From the NCBI RefSeq assembly GCF_000585355.1, contig NZ_KK073873.1:2957703-3021702 (forward strand): a stretch of DNA of 64,000 nt. Reading direction: 5' to 3'. The notes below the pieces were generated by a model. That model saw only the letters and a list, made by a program, of their open reading frames with translations. It was not told the DNA's origin and searched no databases. The position numbers and the translations under genes were made by a program. Position 1 is the first letter of the stretch. Each line of letters begins with the position of its first letter. This document shows positions 25,618-34,830 of the stretch, piece after piece. The stretch is from Xylanibacter oryzae DSM 17970 (GTDB taxonomy: Bacteria > Bacteroidota > Bacteroidia > Bacteroidales > Bacteroidaceae).

Positions 25618-25661
25618 AACTTAACTTGAATTGGTCTGCAACTTAACTTGAATTAGTTGCC
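25618..25661. repeat. Two tandem imperfect 22-bp units
   Basis: AACTTAACTTGAATT occurs at 25618-25632 and again at 25640-25654 (22-bp period). No coding function is evident in the gap 25388-25817 beyond these repeats. Confidence 0.7.
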
Positions 25662-25726
25662 GTTATCTATGTTTTTATGGCATGCAATGATGCTATTTTT
25701 CATAACATAAATCTCTTTTATACTAA

Positions 25727-25757
25727 TCCGGGGAGGTGAAATTTTCACCTCCCCGGA
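25727..25757. repeat. G-rich palindrome, copy 2 (near-perfect)
   Basis: TCCGGGGAGGTGAAA is followed after a very short loop by its complement, giving a stem of about 14 bp. It could act as a terminator in either direction or be a dispersed palindromic element shared with copy 1. Confidence 0.8.
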
Positions 25758-25817
25758 CTTAAATATCTGATGTATATACCGTTACGACATTTTGTACCAG
25801 TGGAAGTTAATTCGTAA

Positions 25818-26210
25818 TTATAAATTCTGTGAGCCAATATATTCAGAAGGAGACATGCCAAACTGTTTCTGGAAACACTTGGAAAAATAGGATGGGCTAT
25901 TAAAACCTACCATGAAACAAATCTCACTAATCTGATATTTATTCTCAAGCAGCATAGATGCGGCTTTCTTAAGTCGTATTATCTGTATCAATTCGTTGGG
26001 AGTGACATCTGCCACACCCTTTATCTTGGCAAACAGTCCTGAACGGCTTACGCAGAGCTCTTTTGCAAGATAGTCTATTGAGAAGTCTGGATTAGACGTA
26101 TTCCCCTCTATAAGTTTATACATCTTAGACAAAAACTCTTTGTCTTTATCATTGTTAGTGATGGAATCAATAGGTACAGATGGCATTTCAGAAAATGTCT
26201 TCAGTTTACA
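25818..26210 (-). pseudogene. C-terminal remnant of an HTCS regulator (AraC-type HTH)
   Basis: The - strand frame encodes the end of a hybrid two-component regulator: a linker with KDKEFLSKMYKLIEGN and then a full AraC-type DNA-binding domain (LAKELCVSRSGLFAKIKG and VGFNSPSYFSKCFQKQFG). Sensor, kinase and receiver domains are missing. Upstream of about 26210 the frame stays open only because it runs antisense to a GH127-like fragment, so the long frame reaching 26321 is a chance fusion. It is clearly distinct in sequence from the intact HTCS downstream. A free DNA-binding domain could still be expressed, but no promoter is evident. Confidence 0.75.
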
Positions 26211-26633
26211 TTGGCTTTCAGAAGTGTTATTGATGCTAAGACAAATACTGCTGCACTTCACGCTATAAATGACAGAATGCTGCCTAAAGATGAGAATGAC
26301 CGTACTATACCATATTTTCATTGGTGGCCCGAGAATGATTCAATAGAATGGATTACATATCAGTTTCCAGAAGAAAATATAGTTTCGAACAGTACTGTTT
26401 ATTGGTATGATGATTCTCCATGGGGAGGTTGCAGGTTGCCTGAATGGTGGAAAATATACTTTATGAATGATAAAGGACAATGGCAGTCTGTAGAAAATAT
26501 TAATGGATATGAAATCAAAATAGGTGTAGGAAATATAGTAAGATTTATTCCGATAAAGACTAAATGTTTAAAGTTAGAAGTAAAATTGCCAAAGGATAAT
26601 TCATCAGGATTGTATGAGTGGGAGGTGAAATGA
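26211..26633 (+). pseudogene. C-terminal remnant of a GH127-like beta-L-arabinofuranosidase
   Basis: The 140-residue frame lacks a proper ATG and signal peptide. Its sequence (LHAINDRMLPKDENDRTIPY, FHWWPENDSIEWITYQF, YWYDDSPWGGCRLPEWWKIYF) matches the C-terminal beta-sandwich found at the end of Bacteroidetes GH127-type enzymes. The catalytic barrel is absent. It abuts the HTCS fragment at ~26210, which points to a deletion or recombination that removed the two gene bodies. Family assignment is from memory of the motif. Confidence 0.65.
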
Positions 26634-26759
26634 ACATCTCTCTCTAAAAGTCATTTGTAATAAGGAAACAACTGACATTTCGCTTAGTATTATGGTGACG
26701 TTGTATAATTTTATATCTTAATGATATTATATTATATGATGTGATGGCCAATCTTATAG

Positions 26760-26767
26760 TATATTTG
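26760..26767 (+). promoter_or_regulatory. -7 promoter box for GH28
   Basis: TATATTTG fits TAnnTTTG, 24 bases before the ATG at 26792. This rejects the upstream in-frame start at 26741. Confidence 0.65.
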
Positions 26768-26791
26768 CGGGCAAAACAAATAATACTTATA

Positions 26792-28123
26792 ATGAGAAAA
26801 ATAATCGTAATATTAGTGATATTGTTTATTGCTAATAATAATATGTCAGGAAAGAAGAAAGCAGAATGCTTCCCAAATGGAGAAATTATTTCGGAGTGGT
26901 TTTCGGATACTACACGAATTGATATTAATAATCTAGGGAAACAATATGTAATAACAGATTATGGAGTAGTTAATGACTCAAGTTTAATCCAGACAGAAAA
27001 AATACAGAATGTAATAGACCAATGTTATAAAAATGGTGGAGGAGTTGTAGTTGTTCCTAAAGGAACATTCCTTACCGGTTCTTTGTTTTTTAAACAAGGA
27101 ACTAACCTCTACTTAAGTGATGGGGCTAAATTGAAAGGGAGTGATGCTATTACAAACTATAAAATAATTCCGACACGATTAGAAGGCGTTACAATGAATT
27201 ATTTTGCAGCATTGATAAATGCAGACCATTTAAATGGTTTTTCAATTTCAGGTAGAGGAACAATTGATGGTAATGGCAAAAAGTTTTATGATGAGTTTTG
27301 GCTCAGGAGAAAGGTAATTCCTAATTGTACCAACTTAGAAGCTTTAAGACCTAGATTACTCTATATATCTAATTCAACAGATGTAAAAGTTTGTGGAGTC
27401 AGAATGATTAATTCAGGATTTTGGACTAACCATATATATAAATGCAAAAGAGTTAAATATATAGGATGTTATATTTATGCACCAACAGATGGATATCCCA
27501 AAGGACCAAGTACAGATGCTATAGATTTAGATGTCTGTAAAGATGTCCTGATTGATGGATGTTATGTAAATGTTAATGATGATGGTATTTGTCTTAAGGG
27601 TGGCAAAGGAACATTTGTTGATAAAGATTCGACAAATGGAATTTGCCAAAATATAATAGTTCAGAATTGTAGCTTTGGAAAAGCAGGAGGGGGTATAACA
27701 TTTGGAAGTGAATGTTTTGATGCTAAAAATATTATAATGAGGAATTGTCGTTTCAATAAAACAAGTAATATCCTATTGTTTAAAATGCGTCCGGACACTC
27801 CTCAGAAGTATCAATATGTTAGTGTGGAGAATTGTACAGGTAATACTACATATGGTATAAGAACACGCATTTGGACTCAGTTCTTTGATTTGAGAGTACG
27901 CAAAGATATGCCTCGTTCTTCTGTCTCTGATGTAGAAATGAAAGATATAAATGTTACTTGCTCACAATCATTCTATGAACTGAAGCAATCTGATAAATAT
28001 GATTTGGGTAATTTCTCATTTGAAAATATTAATGCAAAGGACTCGAATGGTAAAATGCCCGTATCATTCCTTAAGAACTGTAAGATAAAGAACGTCGAGA
28101 TTAATGGGAATAAGATTAAGTAA
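26792..28123 (+). CDS. GH28 polygalacturonase-family hydrolase, exported
   Basis: This is an inverting GH28 right-handed beta-helix enzyme acting on galacturonic-acid-containing pectin. The ATG at 26792 gives the signal peptide MRKIIVILVILFIANNNMSG. Catalytic-region landmarks, in order, are GRGTIDGNG, STDAIDLD, VNDDGICLKGG (the Asp pair) and GGGITFGSE, in the place of the usual His-containing GHG motif. With 443 residues it is a normal size. It converges with the HTCS gene, with only 2 bases between the stop codons. It is the only + strand enzyme of the pectin locus. Exo- or rhamnogalacturonan-specific action is possible. Confidence 0.88.
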   Translation: MRKIIVILVILFIANNNMSGKKKAECFPNGEIISEWFSDTTRIDINNLGKQYVITDYGVVNDSSLIQTEKIQNVIDQCYKNGGGVVVVPKGTFLTGSLFFKQGTNLYLSDGAKLKGSDAITNYKIIPTRLEGVTMNYFAALINADHLNGFSISGRGTIDGNGKKFYDEFWLRRKVIPNCTNLEALRPRLLYISNSTDVKVCGVRMINSGFWTNHIYKCKRVKYIGCYIYAPTDGYPKGPSTDAIDLDVCKDVLIDGCYVNVNDDGICLKGGKGTFVDKDSTNGICQNIIVQNCSFGKAGGGITFGSECFDAKNIIMRNCRFNKTSNILLFKMRPDTPQKYQYVSVENCTGNTTYGIRTRIWTQFFDLRVRKDMPRSSVSDVEMKDINVTCSQSFYELKQSDKYDLGNFSFENINAKDSNGKMPVSFLKNCKIKNVEINGNKIK

Positions 28124-28125
28124 TC

Positions 28126-31100
28126 TTATTCCCTATATTTTGATGGTGGAACTCCAAATTGGTCTTTGAAGCATTTGCTAAAATAATAAGGGTTATCAAA
28201 GCCTACTTCGTAAGCAACTTCAGAAACATTCATTACGCCCGACTTGAGTAATTCTGCAGCGTGCTTTAATCTCATAACACGTAGATATTCATTGGGCGTA
28301 TATCCCGTAATGCCTCTTACTTTGCGATAGAAAATTGTACGTCCGATATGTAGCATATCTGCAATCTTCTCAACAGAAAGAGTTTGATCACTTATTTTAG
28401 ACTCAATAATGGCATTAAGGCGACGAGCAAATGTATTATCTTGTTCTGTAGCACACAATGTTGGTCTTATCGTTTCAAGATTTTTGGAAAATTTCTGTTT
28501 TAGCTTCTCGCGTTGATCTAATAGCTGGAAAATCCTTGCGATAAGTAATTGGGGGCTGAATGGTTTAGTAACATAGGCATCTGCCCCAGACTCTGTACCC
28601 TCAAGGTGACTTTCTTCATTGCTTAGAGCTGTGAGAAGAATTATAGGAATATGACTTGTTTCAAAATTATTTTTTAGTCGTTTTGTTAATTCAAAGCCAT
28701 TCATTCTCGGCATCATAACATCACTAATGATTAGGTCTGCATCATAATCTTTTGCTTTAGCAATCCCACTTTTACCATCAGATTCAGTTTCTATTTCAAA
28801 ATAAATGCTTAACTCTTCAACAAGGAAGTCACGTACATCATTATCATCTTCCACTAATAGGATTTTTTTCTTATTAAGAGGCTTTGTATTATTAACGTTA
28901 TTGAGTGTTTCTTCTTCTTTAAAAGGAATACTTGCTTTTATCTCATCTTTTAATATGGGATTATCCTTAACTAGAAAATCAGATTCGTCATAAACACTTT
29001 TGTCTGTAGGAATATTTACTGTAAAAATTGAGCCTCCATTGGTATTCTCTTTATATTCAATTGCGCCATGATGAACAATAACAAGTTCTTTAGTAAGATG
29101 AAGTCCTATTCCAAAACTTTCTCCGGTATAACTACTTTGCATAAATCCATTAAATAATTGTCCACGCTTTTCTTTTGGTATTCCAACACCAGTATCGGTT
29201 ACTGTTATTGTCATTTCTCTATTAAAGTTAATAGCTACAGATATATTACCCCCGGATGGTGTGTATTTGAATGCATTTGAAAGAAGATTAAATACTATTT
29301 TGTCAAGATGCCTTTTATCTATAAACATTATATAAGCATCTTCTGATGACTCAATAGTAAAACTAATATTTTTAGATTCGGCTGCATCTTCAAATGTCAT
29401 GCACAATTCCTTGATAAAGTGTACGACGTCTGTTTCTTCTAAGGCAAGAGCTAGTTTTCCTGCTTGCATCTTTCTAAATTCAAGAAGCTGGTCGATCAGT
29501 CTTAACATCCTTCTTACACTCTTATCCATAGTATGTATAGACTTATCAAGTTCACTCTGCCAATGGTTTATTTTTACAATTCTGGCTTCTTTCTCCAGAG
29601 AACCTGCTATCAATGTAAGTGGCGTACGGAATTCGTGTGCTATATTGGTAAAGAATGACAATTTATATTTTGTCAGTTCTCGTTCAAGTTTAACCTTAGT
29701 GCGGAGTTCATCCTTCTCTTTAATATTCTTAACTATGAAATATATTGTAATTACAATTAATATAATGTATATCATAATAGCCCATGCTGACATATAGAAA
29801 GGTGGTCTGATAACAATACTCAACACGCTCTCATTTCCCCACTCACCATCAGTATTGCATGCTTTTGCGTGTAATTTATATTTCCCCGGAGGAAGATTCT
29901 TATATGCGGCCCATGCATTAGGTGATGTCACACTCCATGTATTATCATAACCTTCCAGCCAATAAGTATATTTTACATTTTTTACATCAGAATAGTCTAG
30001 TGTAGAAAAATCAATAACAGGTGAATTGTTTTTATAATCAAGAATCATCGTGTCTGTATAAGGTTGAGATGTGAAAACAAGTCCCATCTTATCATAATAA
30101 TGATGTAGCTTACTGGGGTTGATAATAGTAAGTCCATAATATCCACCTAATAATATTCTGCCATCATTAAGGCACACCGCTGAATTTTCATTGTAAACGT
30201 TACCCATTTGATTTGGGTCCATATAATAATTGTCAATGGTGTTTTTATCGTAATTAAAGCATGATACACCTTGTTGAGTAGATATCCAGTAATTTCCTTT
30301 TTTATCTTCAACAATAGATTGGGTCATATTGTTTATTAGTCCATTAGACTGATTGTATTGCTTAAATTTTAAGTTCTGGTATCCGTTCTTGAAATCCGTA
30401 ACACATATACCTTCACCAGGTAGGGTAATCCATACACGATTTTTTTTGTCAATCATAATATCGTGTATTTCAGAACCTTTTTTATATCTGTAGTATGCTA
30501 AAGTATTATTGATAAGTTTGTTAGGATTGAATACAATAAGTCCACCTGTGGACCCCATCCATATCCATCCGTTTTTGTCTATTTTCAGGCATCTTACTTC
30601 ATTTGTTCCAACGCTGTCGGAAAACATGTTTTTGACATGATATCCATTGCCTTTTTTCCATGCAACACTTAAACCGTCTCCATAAGTTCCTATCCACATT
30701 CTTTTCTTACCGTCCATAGTCATGCAGAAGACATTATGGTCTTTGAACGAGAGTCCTTTTATACCATATATACCTTTGCCGCGTGTACCTATCCAAGTAT
30801 TGCCATCTTCAGCTTCTTTTATAGCATATACATTTGAATCGAAGTGTTTCTTTAATATAAGATGCTTCATATCCGGACTATATTTGTACAGCCAGCCTGC
30901 TCGAGTTGACACATAAATATCTCCATCCTTGTTTTTGGAAATCATTCTTACCACATTAGAGAATGCCATGTGTTTGTTTTCATCCGGCAATATTCGTTCT
31001 GTAGTCTTTTCAAGTACCTCAATATGAGCTATTCCACCAAATTCAGTACTAACCCATACACTACCGTTACGGTCCGCAATCATGTCAAGAATATGGTCTG

Positions 31101-32304
31101 AGGCAATTGGCGAGTCTTCACTCCCATTTGCAGTAAAGTGTTGGTGCTGTTTAAGGTCTTTGCTGTATACAAATAGTCCATTACCATATGTCGAAATCCA
31201 GATTAACCCATGTTTATCTTCTACTATATGATAACGTTCATAGTCGATATAGTTTGTTTCGTTTCTTGGTAATAGATTTAAACTTATAAGACCTTTATTG
31301 GTAACCATTCTTAATATTCCTGTCTTATTATATATCCATTTCCTGCCTTTATTGTCAGTTATAACTTTACCATTGTTGATATTCCATTCACCAGTACAGC
31401 ATCTTACTTTAGAATTCTTGATGTCAACAGAATAACTTCCGGTATTAGTGAATATAATCCAGTTACCCTTCCAAATGATACCTCCTATATATGATTGCTC
31501 CTTACTGAATCCTATATTTAGTAAGAATCTTACTTTATTTCCATTCAATTGATATATGCTTCCATCATCAGAGAGAAGCATTCGTTTATTGGCAAATTTC
31601 ATTATCTTTACAAAACTTTTACCTCGGTATGCAAAGATCAGTTTATTATGAGTCTGAATATACATCCTGCCGGGTGTGCATAATATTATCCTGTCTGAGT
31701 TGATGGCGTCAAACAATATGATATTATCAGAACCAATATTGTTTTTGCCAAATCTTTCTGTCCGAAATTTACCGTCTTTTAAACTAACTTTTAAAGCTCC
31801 TTCTTTTTTCCCGTATAACCAAATAGTACCGGCTTTTAATATTTTTGAATTTGTAAAGTGTGGCTTAGGTTTACCATACATATAATCAGAATTCTGTCCA
31901 CTTTTTAAATTAAGGCATGAAAAGACCTCAGAAGTGCAAAAGAGCCACATGTTCTTATTTTTGTAATCTTCCTCAATAGATTTTATCCTGTTATCATCAA
32001 GAGAACCATAATTGGCATTACGTTTAAATATTACCATCCTGTTTCCATCATAGCGTGCCAGTCCATTGTGAGTACAGAACCACATAAAGCCTTTCCTGTC
32101 TTGGTATATCGATGAAATGGAATTTGACGGCAATCCATCTTGTATAGTCAGCTTCTTAGATCTTATCTGTATAGGCAAAGACAGCGTGTCAGTACGAATA
32201 GATTCTAAAGTTTTACTAACATTAGAATCTGTTCGTCTTGTCTGACTACAACTGGAAATCATGCAAATAGTGATGCAAAATACAAGGAACCTAAATTTAT
32301 TCAT
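28126..32304 (-). CDS. Hybrid two-component system (HTCS) regulator of the pectin locus
   Basis: This one-protein sensor, kinase and transcription factor senses a glycan fragment in the periplasm and activates utilisation genes. It has 1,392 residues. An N-terminal signal or lipobox-like segment (ISSC, Cys19) precedes two beta-propeller sets of reg_prop repeats (~45-740) and a Y_Y_Y domain (~770-835). A transmembrane helix (~841-858) is followed by HisKA with IAHEFRTPL (His890) and a HATPase. The receiver has phospho-acceptor Asp1195 (IISDVMMP), and the AraC-type HTH spans ~1300-1392. It has a textbook -33/-7 promoter. Neighbours (PL1, GH28, SusCD) suggest a pectin or oligogalacturonide ligand. 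Confidence 0.95.
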   Translation of the reverse strand: MNKFRFLVFCITICMISSCSQTRRTDSNVSKTLESIRTDTLSLPIQIRSKKLTIQDGLPSNSISSIYQDRKGFMWFCTHNGLARYDGNRMVIFKRNANYGSLDDNRIKSIEEDYKNKNMWLFCTSEVFSCLNLKSGQNSDYMYGKPKPHFTNSKILKAGTIWLYGKKEGALKVSLKDGKFRTERFGKNNIGSDNIILFDAINSDRIILCTPGRMYIQTHNKLIFAYRGKSFVKIMKFANKRMLLSDDGSIYQLNGNKVRFLLNIGFSKEQSYIGGIIWKGNWIIFTNTGSYSVDIKNSKVRCCTGEWNINNGKVITDNKGRKWIYNKTGILRMVTNKGLISLNLLPRNETNYIDYERYHIVEDKHGLIWISTYGNGLFVYSKDLKQHQHFTANGSEDSPIASDHILDMIADRNGSVWVSTEFGGIAHIEVLEKTTERILPDENKHMAFSNVVRMISKNKDGDIYVSTRAGWLYKYSPDMKHLILKKHFDSNVYAIKEAEDGNTWIGTRGKGIYGIKGLSFKDHNVFCMTMDGKKRMWIGTYGDGLSVAWKKGNGYHVKNMFSDSVGTNEVRCLKIDKNGWIWMGSTGGLIVFNPNKLINNTLAYYRYKKGSEIHDIMIDKKNRVWITLPGEGICVTDFKNGYQNLKFKQYNQSNGLINNMTQSIVEDKKGNYWISTQQGVSCFNYDKNTIDNYYMDPNQMGNVYNENSAVCLNDGRILLGGYYGLTIINPSKLHHYYDKMGLVFTSQPYTDTMILDYKNNSPVIDFSTLDYSDVKNVKYTYWLEGYDNTWSVTSPNAWAAYKNLPPGKYKLHAKACNTDGEWGNESVLSIVIRPPFYMSAWAIMIYIILIVITIYFIVKNIKEKDELRTKVKLERELTKYKLSFFTNIAHEFRTPLTLIAGSLEKEARIVKINHWQSELDKSIHTMDKSVRRMLRLIDQLLEFRKMQAGKLALALEETDVVHFIKELCMTFEDAAESKNISFTIESSEDAYIMFIDKRHLDKIVFNLLSNAFKYTPSGGNISVAINFNREMTITVTDTGVGIPKEKRGQLFNGFMQSSYTGESFGIGLHLTKELVIVHHGAIEYKENTNGGSIFTVNIPTDKSVYDESDFLVKDNPILKDEIKASIPFKEEETLNNVNNTKPLNKKKILLVEDDNDVRDFLVEELSIYFEIETESDGKSGIAKAKDYDADLIISDVMMPRMNGFELTKRLKNNFETSHIPIILLTALSNEESHLEGTESGADAYVTKPFSPQLLIARIFQLLDQREKLKQKFSKNLETIRPTLCATEQDNTFARRLNAIIESKISDQTLSVEKIADMLHIGRTIFYRKVRGITGYTPNEYLRVMRLKHAAELLKSGVMNVSEVAYEVGFDNPYYFSKCFKDQFGVPPSKYRE

Positions 32305-32320
32305 ATCAACACAAATTTTG

Positions 32321-32351
32321 CAAAGGTAAACAAATAAAGCAAAATATCAAA
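32321..32351 (-). promoter_or_regulatory. -33/-7 promoter of the HTCS gene
   Basis: On the - strand TTTG (32351-32348) and TACCTTTG (32328-32321) are 19 bases apart, an ideal Bacteroidetes promoter, 16 bases before the ATG. Confidence 0.8.
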
Positions 32352-32375
32352 ATTTACCCTTTAATCAATATATTA

Positions 32376-34478
32376 TTATGGCAATCTTTTAAGTCCATCC
32401 CATTGTACATTCCAATTTCCATCTTTAGGAAAACCGGGATTCTCAATTGTATTGTTGTCCCATCCTGCGCACATCATTGCTATAGACATTAACAAGCCTC
32501 CATTACCAGGTAGATACAACCTTAATCGTTCATCTTGATAGTTGTGTCCATTTATCAGGTATGTATTTTTCTGTTGTTTCATCAGTAATGCATCTACAGC
32601 TTTCTCAGGTTCTCCCATACGAGCAGCACACATAGCCATCATAGGATAATCCCATCCCCAGGTAGTTTCCCATTTCCAGTTTTTCCATATCCAGTTTTCA
32701 GTTTTCTTCATTATATCCATATTTACCTGATGACTGTTATATGGTAATAAACCTACGGCCCCTAGAACTGCAGGATGGTCGCTGTACATCTTTTCGTTTA
32801 CATAAGAGTCTGGTTGTGTTTCAGCAGCTAGATAGAGACTGTCTTTTGATGCTAAAGGAGAAATCTTTGATATGATGTCATCCCAATGCGCATTTCTTTT
32901 TTTACCCATTCGTTCACGCCATTCTTGAGCTATCTGAAGGGCGTAATGCCAATAAGATAATTCAAATGGCGGATTTTCCGTGGTTGCTGCAGGCAAGGTC
33001 TCTTGTGCCGCTATACAACCTTTTAGTATGTAGCGTTTGCCAATTGAATCGTATTGCGCAAAGTCTCCCATAAATTCAGCTGTCTCTTCTACAAGTTTAG
33101 CATATTTATCAAGTACAGCCTTCGAATTGTCAACTCTATAAAGAAGTTCAGCAAGATAAATGAGATGAGGCTGTTGCCATATAAGGAAACTACCTACGTT
33201 AGAAGGAGCTTCTTCACCACTTGGATCTGTCATCTTCATCCACCTAACACCTTTGAATCCTTGCCTTTGGGCTATCTCTCTGGCTTTCTTTTCAACTTTA
33301 AAGTACCATGAAAGTGAGCGATCAAGCATCTCTGGATGTCCCCATAGGGCAAATTGGGCCTGATGCCATAAAATCATTTCTAAATGGAATTTACCGTACC
33401 ATGAATTGTATGTAAGACCAGTCTCTTGAGGAGGTGTATTTCCTCCATCTTGGATGGCAAGTAGATATTGGCTCAATACAATTCTACGCTCTAACTCTTT
33501 TGCTCTTGGATCTTTGCACTGTGAGAAGTCAACCATTGCACCTTTGTTCCAATAGCTATTCCAGTATTTCTCTGATCTCGATTTCGCTTCGTTAAAAGTT
33601 TCGTTATTATGTGCATATTTCTCAGTGAAAAGACATGTAAAACTCAAGGATTTTTCTTTTCCATCCAATACATAATAATTCTTTTTCTGTTTTCTAATTT
33701 TAGCCTTACCTTGCCAATTGATAGAAACATAATAAATCGTTTTGCCAATTGTATGTTTGAATATAGCAGAATGATAGTTGCTATAAACAAGTTCGGTAGA
33801 GTGTAAATTGTCTGCAAGCCAATTGCATGCATCATCAGAATGACCTCCAGATGGGTAAGGAAATTTTAGTTTTATAGAGATTCTCCCATTAGAAATAACA
33901 TGTGATGCGATCATATCAAGAAATGGATCGCATACCGTGCTTACAGTATATTTATTACCATTATAATCGAATTTGCTATCAATTAAACCTTGCCACATAT
34001 CCAATGTCTGGCTAATTGAATTTACCTTATTGGGGTTATTTCCTAATTCTAATCCAACGATTCCCAAGTGCAATCTATGAGCGTTAACGCGAAACCAATC
34101 ACAAGCAGCTCTTTGTCTTGCATTATCTTTAATCTGAACAGAATAAAGTTCTTTTCTTCCGCGGCCAAAATCATAGCCTCGTAAAGTTTCTTCTGATTTA
34201 TATCCCTTTGGATTGTCAAAAGAATGCCAACCCCAATCGCTCATGGTTCCGAGAGGCACACCATTGCTGTATGTCTCAGGAAATGACTGAAGGCCTGTTG
34301 CATCAACGGTAAAAGAAAATCCTCCATTGCCTACTGACAGGGAGCTAAGGGAGTCTATAGCTGTGACATGAGGATTATTTCTCTGCACGATAGCGTGCTT
34401 GTCTATTGTTATATTTCTTCCTGCAGCAGAAACGCTAATTAGGAGAGTCAGTATAAAAATTCTAAATTTCCGGTTCAT
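32376..34478 (-). CDS. Six-hairpin glycosidase-like exported protein, family unassigned
   Basis: This 700-residue secreted protein (signal peptide MNRKFRIFILTLLISVSAAG) has an N-terminal beta-sandwich (about 25-290) and an alpha-helical (alpha/alpha)6-like domain (about 310-680), the architecture of GH65 and related clans. Candidate active-site segments are WYGKFHLEMILWHQAQFALWG (Glu in a GH65-like position), AAQETLPAATTENPPFELSYW and ETTWGWDYPMMAM. I cannot assign it to a CAZy family with confidence. Its place between the pectate lyase and the HTCS implies release of a sugar, perhaps rhamnose, glucuronic acid or unsaturated uronate, from pectin oligosaccharides. A degenerate gene remnant lies directly upstream. 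Confidence 0.7.
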   Translation of the reverse strand: MNRKFRIFILTLLISVSAAGRNITIDKHAIVQRNNPHVTAIDSLSSLSVGNGGFSFTVDATGLQSFPETYSNGVPLGTMSDWGWHSFDNPKGYKSEETLRGYDFGRGRKELYSVQIKDNARQRAACDWFRVNAHRLHLGIVGLELGNNPNKVNSISQTLDMWQGLIDSKFDYNGNKYTVSTVCDPFLDMIASHVISNGRISIKLKFPYPSGGHSDDACNWLADNLHSTELVYSNYHSAIFKHTIGKTIYYVSINWQGKAKIRKQKKNYYVLDGKEKSLSFTCLFTEKYAHNNETFNEAKSRSEKYWNSYWNKGAMVDFSQCKDPRAKELERRIVLSQYLLAIQDGGNTPPQETGLTYNSWYGKFHLEMILWHQAQFALWGHPEMLDRSLSWYFKVEKKAREIAQRQGFKGVRWMKMTDPSGEEAPSNVGSFLIWQQPHLIYLAELLYRVDNSKAVLDKYAKLVEETAEFMGDFAQYDSIGKRYILKGCIAAQETLPAATTENPPFELSYWHYALQIAQEWRERMGKKRNAHWDDIISKISPLASKDSLYLAAETQPDSYVNEKMYSDHPAVLGAVGLLPYNSHQVNMDIMKKTENWIWKNWKWETTWGWDYPMMAMCAARMGEPEKAVDALLMKQQKNTYLINGHNYQDERLRLYLPGNGGLLMSIAMMCAGWDNNTIENPGFPKDGNWNVQWDGLKRLP

Positions 34479-34481
34479 ATA

Positions 34482-34750
34482 TTAATTATTATTTATCTTA
34501 ATGCATCTTATTAAGCTAGGATTAGTGCAACTATTAGAAAAGTCTATCTTTAAAGCATCTTTATCCAAGGTTAAATGTTCAGCATTAATAGAATCCAATT
34601 TTACATCTTAAATCATTTATTATCTGTTATTTTTAATGAACGTGATGATTCATCAACATAATTACCACTATATGATTGCTCGTCAGGCACCATTGAATTG
34701 ATTATGCCCTCGTCTGATCCCAAATTATCAGTATAACTGAAAATATCCAT
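34482..34750 (-). pseudogene. Degenerate coding remnant upstream of the six-hairpin gene
   Basis: Two short open frames on the - strand, 34750-34613 (45 aa, with GSDEGIINSMVPDEQSYSGN) and 34604-34482 (40 aa, with DFSNSCTNPSLIRCIKI), follow one another in different frames and read like pieces of one exported-protein C-terminus split by a frameshift. The second stops 4 bases before the next ATG, as an operon neighbour would. Family not recognised. The remainder of the gap (34751-34830) shows nothing else. Confidence 0.4.
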
Positions 34751-34830
34751 TTATAGTGTATATCTTAGGTAAACTTATTAATATGCTACCTAATATCTAT
34801 ACATTATCATTATTAATTCTTTTCATAATA

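Noticed and set aside
25818..26321. Reading the AraC-type frame as a complete 167-residue regulator
   Set aside because: Its first ~37 residues are antisense to a GH127-like coding remnant, so the N-terminus is a chance extension.
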